A stretch of DNA of 64,000 bases, taken from the NCBI RefSeq assembly GCF_018332695.1, contig NZ_BOQN01000083.1:1-64000 (forward strand), in the 5' to 3' direction. A program made the position numbers and the translations under genes. Source of the DNA: Paractinoplanes toevensis (GTDB lineage Bacteria; Actinomycetota; Actinomycetes; Mycobacteriales; Micromonosporaceae). Of this stretch, positions 58,337-64,000 are shown piece after piece. The stretch's first letter is position 1. Every line of letters begins with the position of its first letter. The notes beneath the pieces were generated by a model. It saw only the letters and a program-made list of their open reading frames with translations. It ran no database searches and was not told the origin of the DNA.

Positions 58337-59477
58337 GCGCGGTGACCGCGAGGACGAGCAGGGCCAGGCCGGCCGCCGGCGCCAGGGCGAAGGCGGCGGA
58401 GGCACCGGCGCTGTCGGCGAGGCGTCCGGCGACGGCGGCCGCGATCGCCGAACCGGCCGCGCTACTGGAGTTGTTCCAGGTGAACGCCTCGGTCAGCACC
58501 GCCGGGTGGACGGACCGTTCGGTGCGGACCGCCAGCAGGACCAGGGTCGGCGGGACCGCCGCCTCGGCGACCACGGCGGCCGCGCCGAGCCAGATCGGCG
58601 CCGGCGCGAACGGGAGCAGCAGGGCCGTGCCGGTCAGGTAGGCGCTGACGATGACAAGTTGGACGGCCGTCGGGGCGCGGTGCCGGCGCAGGCCGTAGAG
58701 CCAGCCGGACAGCAGCCCGCCGAGGCTCGCGGCCAGGATGATCGGTGCGGCCGCCCCGGGGGTGCCACGGCCGACGGCGAAGGCGCTGATCGCGACGCTC
58801 ATGGTGCCGAAGTAGAGGCCGACGGCCACGTGCAGGGCGGCGATCAGGAGGACGAAGGCCGGTCGGCCGGTGCGGGTGCCCGGGATGTGGCCGGGCGGCG
58901 CGGTGCGGTGCTGAGCGGCCAGGGCGCCGCCGCCGCTCAGGATCAGGGTCGCGGCGACGGCACTGGCCACGGCCGGGTTGCCGGCCGCGCCGAGGGCGGC
59001 GACCACGGCCGGCCCGAGGAGGAACGCGGTGGCGTTGGCCAGCGACTCCAGCGAGAAGGCGGTGGGTAGCTCGCCGGCCCGGTCCGCGCGCAGCAGGTGC
59101 GCCCAGCGGGCCGCGGAGAGCGCCCCGAACTGGGGTACGGCCGCCCCGGCGCAGGTGGCCGCGGCGATCATCGCGGCCGGTGAACCGGCGGCCAGCACCA
59201 CCGCGACGGCCGTGCCGTGCGCGGCCAGCAGGAACGGCAGGACGCGGGGCTGGCCGAACCGGTCGATCAGGCGGGCCAGCTGCGGCCCGATCAGGGCCTC
59301 GGTGACCGCGAACCCGGCAGTGGCCAGGCCCGCGACGCCGTAGGAGCCGGTGCGGGCGTGCACCAGCCAGATCAGGCCGAGGCCGGTCATGGCGATGCCG
59401 ACCCGGCCCACGGCGGCGGAGAGGAAGAAGACGGCGGCACCGGGGGTGCGCAGCAACGGGAGATAGGCGGACGACAT
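58272..59477 (-). CDS. MFS transporter
   Basis: A 401-residue major facilitator with about 12 hydrophobic segments. VGRVGIAMTGLGLIWLVHAR is in the first helices, LARLIDRFGQPRVLPFLLAA is the loop 2-3 region, and the middle loop holds HRTAPPGHIPGTRTGRPAF. ATG at 59477 has AAGGA about 5 nt upstream. The C-terminal tail (RKSRPSRSPRRRGAGRVRRS) is basic and overlaps the small gene, so it may be a run-on. Substrate unknown. Confidence 0.85.
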   Translation of the reverse strand: MSSAYLPLLRTPGAAVFFLSAAVGRVGIAMTGLGLIWLVHARTGSYGVAGLATAGFAVTEALIGPQLARLIDRFGQPRVLPFLLAAHGTAVAVVLAAGSPAAMIAAATCAGAAVPQFGALSAARWAHLLRADRAGELPTAFSLESLANATAFLLGPAVVAALGAAGNPAVASAVAATLILSGGGALAAQHRTAPPGHIPGTRTGRPAFVLLIAALHVAVGLYFGTMSVAISAFAVGRGTPGAAAPIILAASLGGLLSGWLYGLRRHRAPTAVQLVIVSAYLTGTALLLPFAPAPIWLGAAAVVAEAAVPPTLVLLAVRTERSVHPAVLTEAFTWNNSSSAAGSAIAAAVAGRLADSAGASAAFALAPAAGLALLVLAVTALRKSRPSRSPRRRGAGRVRRS

Positions 59478-59686
59478 GGGGTCCTTCGCCGCCGCCGGGC
59501 GACGCGGACCACCCGGGGTCGCCGGTGCCGGTGAAACTGGGCGCGACCCGTGGCCCGACCGGGACGCTCTCAGGACTGCGGAGGGGCGGACACACGCCCG
59601 CTCCGCCACCCCAGATCGCCGGGCGGAAATGTCTGGCCCGGACCGAGGCGGCACCGGACGACTGACCGGACTGTATCAGCTCCAGC

Positions 59687-59707
59687 TTGTCAATGAATCA
59701 TTGACAA
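59687..59707. promoter_or_regulatory. 21-bp perfect palindrome before HTH gene
   Basis: TTGTCAATGA, centre A, TCATTGACAA. The left TTGTCA can also serve as a -35 box. Its position between -35 and -10 suits autoregulation by the HTH protein that follows. Confidence 0.7.
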
Positions 59708-59711
59708 CTGC

Positions 59712-59717
59712 TAGAGT
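59712..59717 (+). promoter_or_regulatory. -10 element, leaderless HTH gene
   Basis: TAGAGT, 6 nt before the GTG at 59724, 19 nt after the TTGTCA in the palindrome. Confidence 0.5.
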
Positions 59718-59723
59718 AGCCGC

Positions 59724-60197
59724 GTGGTTGAGCTGACTGATCTGCGGGGGATTCCGGAGCGGCGGGCCCGGCTCGATGCCGAGGAGCTCGCGCTGATCGA
59801 CCGGGCGCGCCGCGACGGCGCCACCTGGGCCGAGATCGCCGCAGCGCTCGGCCTGACCAGCCGACAGGCGGCGGAGCAGCGGCGATTGCGCTTGGCGGTG
59901 ACCTTGCGGCCGGTGCGACGAGACCTCGACCAGGCGTACGGCGAAAAGCTCGCCGATCTGCGCGCGGCCACCGTGGAGCTGCATCGGCGCATCGGGGCCG
60001 ACCGGCGCTGGGATCGCCGGTTCGTGCGGGCCGCCCTGGTGCGCCAGACCCTCTCGGTCGCTCCGGAAGCACCCGGTAGTGCGCTGTATTCGCTGGTCGA
60101 AGCGGTTCTTGGTGATCTCGCCGAGGTCGGGCCGGCGCTGCCCGGGCCGACCCGGACAGCGATAGAGCGACTTCGGGCCGCAGCATCGCAGGGTTGA
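59724..60197 (+). CDS. small HTH DNA-binding protein
   Basis: A 157-residue protein. Residues about 20-60 form a helix-turn-helix of sigma-4-like type (RARRDGATWAEIAAALGLTSRQAAEQRRLRL). The rest is helical with no domain I can name. It resembles the HTH proteins that often precede efflux genes. A 21-bp palindrome before its promoter suggests self-binding. The MFS gene begins 61 nt downstream on the same strand. Confidence 0.7.
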   Translation: MVELTDLRGIPERRARLDAEELALIDRARRDGATWAEIAAALGLTSRQAAEQRRLRLAVTLRPVRRDLDQAYGEKLADLRAATVELHRRIGADRRWDRRFVRAALVRQTLSVAPEAPGSALYSLVEAVLGDLAEVGPALPGPTRTAIERLRAAASQG

Positions 60198-60207
60198 CAG
60201 ATTACCA

Positions 60208-60220
60208 CTCAAGTCTTGAG
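60208..60220. promoter_or_regulatory. 13-bp palindrome before MFS gene
   Basis: CTCAAG, centre T, CTTGAG. It lies 9 nt downstream of a TTGACA at 60194-60199. The function as operator is unproven. Confidence 0.35.
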
Positions 60221-60258
60221 GATGAGCCGGGTCGGCTCCATCCTCGGGAGGTCATGCG

Positions 60259-61470
60259 GTGCGACGGAACGCTGTCCTGTTTGTGGTCATCTCCCTGGTG
60301 TCCGGGTTCGGCAGCACCGCCATGACCCTGTCCGCCGGCATCTGGGTCTTCGACCTGACCGGCTCACCGGGCATCGCGGCCCTCACCGGGCTGTGCATCT
60401 ACGCGCCGACGCTAGCGGCGCCGTGGCTCGGCGCGCTGGTCGACCGCCTGCCCCGCCGTCCGCTGATGATCTGGACCGACCTGCTGCTGGCCGCGATCAT
60501 GCTGACCCTGCTGACGGTCTCGGCGGCCCGTGACGCCTGGCTGATCTACGCGGTGCTGCTGGCCCGCGGCGTCAGCTACGTGCTGATCGACGCGGGCGAG
60601 ACCGCGATCCTGCCGTCCGCGCTGCCCCCGGACCGCCTCGGCGACGTCAACGGCTGGCGCACCAGCGCCCAGGAGGGCATGAAGCTGGTCGCCCCGCTGG
60701 CCGGCGCCGGCCTCTACGCCTGGACCGGCCCGACCCCGGTGGTGCTGCTCGCCGCCGCGATGCCGCTGCTCACCGCCGCCTGCTACGCGTTGCTACGGCT
60801 GAACCTGCCGACAACGGCGAATGCGACGGACGTCGCCTCGACGCAGGAGAGTGCTCCGACGAGGGGGAGGCCCGGGCAGGTCCGGGACGGGCTGCGGGCG
60901 CTGTTCGGGAATCCGGCCGTTCGGGTGCCGGTGCTGGTCGCGGCCGTCGCCATCGGGCTCTCCGGGCTCACCAACGCGGGGGTCATCGCGCAGGTCACGC
61001 AGGGGCTGCACCTGCCGGCCACCCGGCTCGGGTTTCTCTCCACCGCGCAGGGCGCGGGATCCATCGTGAGCGGTCTGGTGGCCGGGCGGCTGCTGGCCCG
61101 GCGCGGCCCGGCGGCGATCGCGGCGCTGGGCGCGCTCGTCTTCGGCGCCGGGTGCGTGGCGTCCGCGATGCCGTGGTGGCCGTCGATGATCGCGGGCAGC
61201 GCGCTGGCCGGCATCGGCCTGGTCTGGGCGCTGATCGCCGGGATGACCGTGGTGCAGACCGAGACCCCGGACCACCTGCTCGGCCGGGTCGGCGCCACCT
61301 CCACGACGGTCATGTTCGGGCCGGTCGCGGTGGCCATCCCGCTCGGCGCGGTAGCTGTCCAACTCGGACCCGCCGCGCCGCTGCTGATCGCCGCCGCCCT
61401 GACCGCGCCGATAGCGGTGCTGACTCTCGCCGGTGCTCGTCGGCACTCCGCTGCGGTAACCGCCGCCTAG
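60259..61470 (+). CDS. MFS transporter
   Basis: A 403-residue major facilitator with about 12 hydrophobic segments. RRNAVLFVVISLVSGFGSTA starts it and GALVDRLPRRPLMIWTDLL is the loop 2-3 motif. VRRVGATSTTVMFG-like text lies in the last helices (LLGRVGATSTTVMFGPVAVA). GTG at 60259 has GGGAGG 7 nt upstream. It is probably an efflux pump controlled by the preceding HTH protein. Stop overlaps the GDSL gene stop by 4 nt. Confidence 0.87.
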   Translation: MRRNAVLFVVISLVSGFGSTAMTLSAGIWVFDLTGSPGIAALTGLCIYAPTLAAPWLGALVDRLPRRPLMIWTDLLLAAIMLTLLTVSAARDAWLIYAVLLARGVSYVLIDAGETAILPSALPPDRLGDVNGWRTSAQEGMKLVAPLAGAGLYAWTGPTPVVLLAAAMPLLTAACYALLRLNLPTTANATDVASTQESAPTRGRPGQVRDGLRALFGNPAVRVPVLVAAVAIGLSGLTNAGVIAQVTQGLHLPATRLGFLSTAQGAGSIVSGLVAGRLLARRGPAAIAALGALVFGAGCVASAMPWWPSMIAGSALAGIGLVWALIAGMTVVQTETPDHLLGRVGATSTTVMFGPVAVAIPLGAVAVQLGPAAPLLIAAALTAPIAVLTLAGARRHSAAVTAA

Positions 61471-62270
61471 CCGAGGGCGGCGTTCATGGCGGCCAAATAG
61501 CCCTCGCGCTGGCCCGCGTCGTTCGGGTGGAACGAGTTGTTCGGCGGGAACGTCACCGCGTTCAGCCACGGGGTCGCCGCGCAGGCTCCGTGGCCCGCGA
61601 ACGCCGGGCGTACGTCGACGTAGCGGAAGCCGGCCGCGGTCGCCTCGGCCTCGATGACCCGGTTCAGGACGTCGATGGTGTCGTTGACGGCCTCGCGTTC
61701 TCCGGTGGTGAGGAGGCGGCAACCCAGCCTGCCGGTGCGGAAGAAGCGCGGGTAGCCGAAGACCAGCACCGACGTCTCGGGGGCCCGGCTGCGGATCTCC
61801 CGGTAAAGCTGCCGGAGCCGGCCCGGCAGCACCGTCCTGGCCAGTTTGCTGCCCCGCGCGGCACCGGCCAGGCAGCTCGCGGGGCGGGGGTCGACGACGC
61901 ACACGGTCATGGTGTCGGCGAAGCCGATGTCGTTGCCGCCGGCCGTCACGGTGACCAGGGTGGTCGCCGGGGTCAGGCTCGGCAGTTGGGTCCGCCGGAC
62001 GCTCTCCACCCCGGCGCCGGAGCAGGCGATATGCACGAGGTGGTAATCGGGGTGGGCTTTCGCCCACCGGACCGGGTAGGCGTTGGTGTTGCGCCGGCAA
62101 CTGCCGCCGCTCTCGCTGCCGCCGCTGCCCACCCCGGCCGAGTACGAGTCACCCAGCGCGACGTAGCGCAGCGGGGCCGGTCCCGGGCCGGCCACGGCGC
62201 AGGCGGGGTCGACGACCAGGGTGAGGATGAGCGCGAGGGCGGCGACGGCGCGTGGCCGGAACAATCTCAC
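61467..62270 (-). CDS. secreted SGNH/GDSL-type hydrolase
   Basis: A 267-residue exported esterase/lipase-like enzyme. Signal peptide about 1-27 (AVAALALILTLVVDPACAVA). The catalytic Ser is in VALGDSYSAGVG. The oxyanion residues are in TAGGNDIGFADT, and the Asp-His pair is in FHPNDAGQREG. It has six Cys, probably in three disulfides. The enzyme class resembles the Streptomyces exported SGNH lipases. GTG start; no obvious ribosome site. Lies between the MFS gene and the FAD monooxygenase gene. Confidence 0.88.
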   Translation of the reverse strand: MRLFRPRAVAALALILTLVVDPACAVAGPGPAPLRYVALGDSYSAGVGSGGSESGGSCRRNTNAYPVRWAKAHPDYHLVHIACSGAGVESVRRTQLPSLTPATTLVTVTAGGNDIGFADTMTVCVVDPRPASCLAGAARGSKLARTVLPGRLRQLYREIRSRAPETSVLVFGYPRFFRTGRLGCRLLTTGEREAVNDTIDVLNRVIEAEATAAGFRYVDVRPAFAGHGACAATPWLNAVTFPPNNSFHPNDAGQREGYLAAMNAALG

Positions 62271-62285
62271 ACGATGATCAACGCG

Positions 62286-63671
62286 TTACTGGCCGATCAG
62301 GGTGCGGTAGGCGCTGATGTCGGCCGGGTCGGTCGTCGCGCATCCGATGTAGTCGTCCGGGCGTACCAGGAAAAGCGTCGGCTCGCGTACGTCGTACGCC
62401 TCCATGGTTGCCGGATCGGAGATCCGGTGGGCTGGTTCGAAGGGCAGGTCGCCGTCCCAGCCGAGGGCGAGCAGGGTGGCGTGCGGGCCGCGGAGCAGGT
62501 CGAAGATGCGGCGGCCGTCGGGCAGCAGGCCGTCGGGGGCGCGGTCGCCGGCCCGGATCAGGCCGGGCGTCACGCGATGCTCGGCGGCGAGCGGGCCGCC
62601 CCGGTAGGTGAGGGACAGCTGGCGCAGTTCCGGGTCGGTGCGGCGCATCGCGTCGGCCTCGCCGTCGACGTGCCGCTGGTGCAGGCGGGTGGTGATGCCC
62701 AGGACGTCCGCGGCGACGGGCAGGCGTTCCGCCTCGTACGTGTCGAGGAGCGGGTCGTCGCCGGTCGCGAGTTTCCAGCCCAGGTTCCAGGCGTCCTGGA
62801 TGCCGGTGTTGAGGCCCTGGCCACCGGCCGGGGAGTGCACGTGGGCGGCGTCGCCGGCCAGGAAGACGTTGCCGGCCCGATAGCGGGCGACCATCCGGAT
62901 GTTGGCCCGGAAGTGCGACGTCCAGCCGACGTGGGTGACCTTCAGGGACGGGTCGACCGAGGCGACCAGTTCCTCGACGGACTGGTCGGTGGGCGGGGCG
63001 GTGAGCTGGAAGTCGTCGGTGCCGGGGAGCGGGCACAGGCCGAGCCGGAGGGAGCGGGCGGCGGCGCCGGGCCAGATGTGCCAGTTGCCGCGGTCGAGAT
63101 CGTCGATCCGGACGTCGGCGATGAACAGGCGCTCGGTCTCGTGGGTCTCGCCCTCGAACGGCACGCCGAGCCGCTGCCGGACGGTGCTCCGGCCGCCGTC
63201 CGCCCCGACCAGGTAACGGCAGGTCACGGTCTCGCCGGTGTCGAGCGTGACGTGCACCCCCGCCGTGTCCTGGGTGAAGGCCGACAGGCCGGTGCCGTAC
63301 TCGATCGGGATGCCCTCGGCGAGCAGGGACGATGTGCGCCACTGCGGGACCATCAGCAGATTCGGGTACGGCACCGGGGGCGTGGGGTCGTGCGGTTCGT
63401 CCATCCGTTGCCGCATCTCCCCGCCGCCGGGCAGGTGGATGAGCAGCTCGGGGTAGTCGCCGCCGTGCTTCTGGAACTGCGTGATCAGGCCCAGGTCGTC
63501 GAGGATCTCCTGGGTGCGGGGCTGGATGCCCTTGCCGCGGGAGCCGGTGAACGGCGACTCCTCCTTCTCGACGATGCGGAACGGGACGCCGCGGCGCTGG
63601 AGCTCGCGGGCCAGGGTGAGGCCGGTGGGTCCGGCGCCGACGATCATTATGAATTCTGATTCAGTGAACAT
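62286..63671 (-). CDS. FAD-dependent aromatic hydroxylase-type monooxygenase
   Basis: A 461-residue group A flavoprotein monooxygenase. The FAD motif is MIVGAGPTGLTLARELQRRG. The DG motif is LVGADGGRSTVRQRLG, and the GD motif is NVFLAGDAAHVHSPAGGQGL. The C-terminal domain (LLPDGRRIFDLLRG) is thioredoxin-like, as in the PHBH/PgaE families. Such enzymes hydroxylate aromatic or polyketide substrates, here unknown. ATG at 63671 is 6 nt after TACGGT. It is divergent from a TetR gene 35 nt away. Confidence 0.88.
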   Translation of the reverse strand: MFTESEFIMIVGAGPTGLTLARELQRRGVPFRIVEKEESPFTGSRGKGIQPRTQEILDDLGLITQFQKHGGDYPELLIHLPGGGEMRQRMDEPHDPTPPVPYPNLLMVPQWRTSSLLAEGIPIEYGTGLSAFTQDTAGVHVTLDTGETVTCRYLVGADGGRSTVRQRLGVPFEGETHETERLFIADVRIDDLDRGNWHIWPGAAARSLRLGLCPLPGTDDFQLTAPPTDQSVEELVASVDPSLKVTHVGWTSHFRANIRMVARYRAGNVFLAGDAAHVHSPAGGQGLNTGIQDAWNLGWKLATGDDPLLDTYEAERLPVAADVLGITTRLHQRHVDGEADAMRRTDPELRQLSLTYRGGPLAAEHRVTPGLIRAGDRAPDGLLPDGRRIFDLLRGPHATLLALGWDGDLPFEPAHRISDPATMEAYDVREPTLFLVRPDDYIGCATTDPADISAYRTLIGQ

Positions 63672-63677
63672 GGATTC

Positions 63678-63707
63678 ACCGTACGGCAGGTTGATATTCT
63701 GCGTCAA
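63678..63707 (-). promoter_or_regulatory. promoter of FAD monooxygenase gene
   Basis: On the minus strand TTGACG (63702-63707), an 18-nt spacer and TACGGT (63678-63683) end 6 nt before the ATG at 63671. The -35 box overlaps the start codon of the divergent TetR gene, so expression of each may affect the other. Confidence 0.6.
63695..63700 (+). promoter_or_regulatory. -10 element, leaderless TetR gene
   Basis: TATTCT, 6 nt before the ATG at 63707. Confidence 0.5.
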
Positions 63708-64000
63708 TGGCGGAGACGGGCGTGCGCAAGCTGCGGGCGGCGCAGACCGAGGCGGAGCTGAAGGCCGCGGCGATCCGGGTGTTCGCGCGGACCGGCTATC
63801 TCAACGCCAAGATCACCGACATCACGGCGGAGGCCGGCCGGGCGACCGGGTCGTTCTACCAGCACTTCGCGAGCAAGGAGAAGCTGCTCGAAGCGTTGCT
63901 GGCCGAGCTGCTGCTCGAAGGGGACGAGTCAGCCGCGGCGCCGGGGCACGGCGAGGATTTCCGCGACCGGGCCGCGGTCCGCTATCACGTGGCGGCGTTC
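63707..64000 (+). CDS. TetR-family regulator, partial at right edge
   Basis: The first 98 residues of a TetR-type repressor. The helix-turn-helix is in AAIRVFARTGYLNAKITDI and AEAGRATGSFYQHFASKEKL. The 3' end lies outside the window. It is divergent from the FAD monooxygenase gene and probably controls it. The rest of the protein, with the ligand domain, is missing. Confidence 0.85.
   Translation, partial: MAETGVRKLRAAQTEAELKAAAIRVFARTGYLNAKITDITAEAGRATGSFYQHFASKEKLLEALLAELLLEGDESAAAPGHGEDFRDRAAVRYHVAAF

Overview
The window is very GC-rich DNA (visibly about 70% or more) with tightly packed genes, GTG starts and long antisense open frames. This is typical of a high-GC actinomycete. A PI-mannoside mannosyltransferase (PimB'), a PknL-type PASTA kinase with its Rv2175c-like partner, class II DAHP synthase, RNase AS and a PPi-type phosphofructokinase point to the Actinobacteria. 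The secreted chitinase, pectinesterase and GH3 enzyme fit a saprophytic filamentous actinomycete, most likely Micromonosporaceae (Actinoplanes-like). The genus is an inference. No rRNA, tRNA, CRISPR array, insertion sequence or prophage was recognised.

Layout. 0-9.6 kb: stand-alone AsnC-type sensor domain, sugar-nucleotide transferase plus Nudix hydrolase, a short RelA/SpoT paralogue, DEDD exonuclease/UvrC-like fusion, NYN-domain protein, M48 protease and PimB'. 9.6-19.2 kb: two short tandem-repeat arrays, an ABC exporter whose N-terminus is an 18-copy hexapeptide repeat, a membrane-anchored thioredoxin and a DUF4395 protein separated by a divergent MFS/MarR pair, a NarL-type two-component system, an SRPBCC protein and an Ala-rich protein. 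19.2-31.1 kb: glucokinase, EEP-family enzyme, FMO plus alpha/beta-hydrolase-like protein, OtsA, a membrane protein, PlsC, Crp/Fnr regulator, APH-like protein, RNase AS, phosphofructokinase, ProC and a DUF429 protein. 31.3-43.5 kb: secreted GH18 chitinase, then the aroG/threonine aldolase/BNR-repeat cluster, then pectinesterase, GH3 enzyme and a MarR-controlled DHA2 exporter. 43.5-53 kb: YdeI, DinB and HNH proteins, CDP-alcohol phosphotransferase with metF, prenyl diphosphate synthase, the two halves of a heterodimeric lycopene cyclase behind an Rv2175c-like gene, PknL and an endonuclease IV. 53-64 kb: an accessory, regulator-rich stretch of LysR, GATase-like, SpoIIE-type phosphatase, XRE/MmyB, SDR, TetR, three efflux or oxidoreductase modules and a partial TetR at the right edge.

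Many genes appear in roughly the order of the M. tuberculosis Rv2191-to-Rv2172c block (DEDD/UvrC-like, PimB', SRPBCC, PlsC, RNase AS, AroG, PknL/Rv2175c, IdsA2, MetF). The carbohydrate-active and efflux genes look like insertions into this conserved backbone.

Regulation. About twenty genes show a TAnnnT-like hexamer ending 6-8 nt before the start codon with no Shine-Dalgarno sequence, so leaderless transcription seems widespread here. This also fixed several start codons. Perfect or near-perfect palindromes sit next to both MarR genes, a TetR gene and an HTH gene. One strong intrinsic terminator follows the phosphofructokinase gene.
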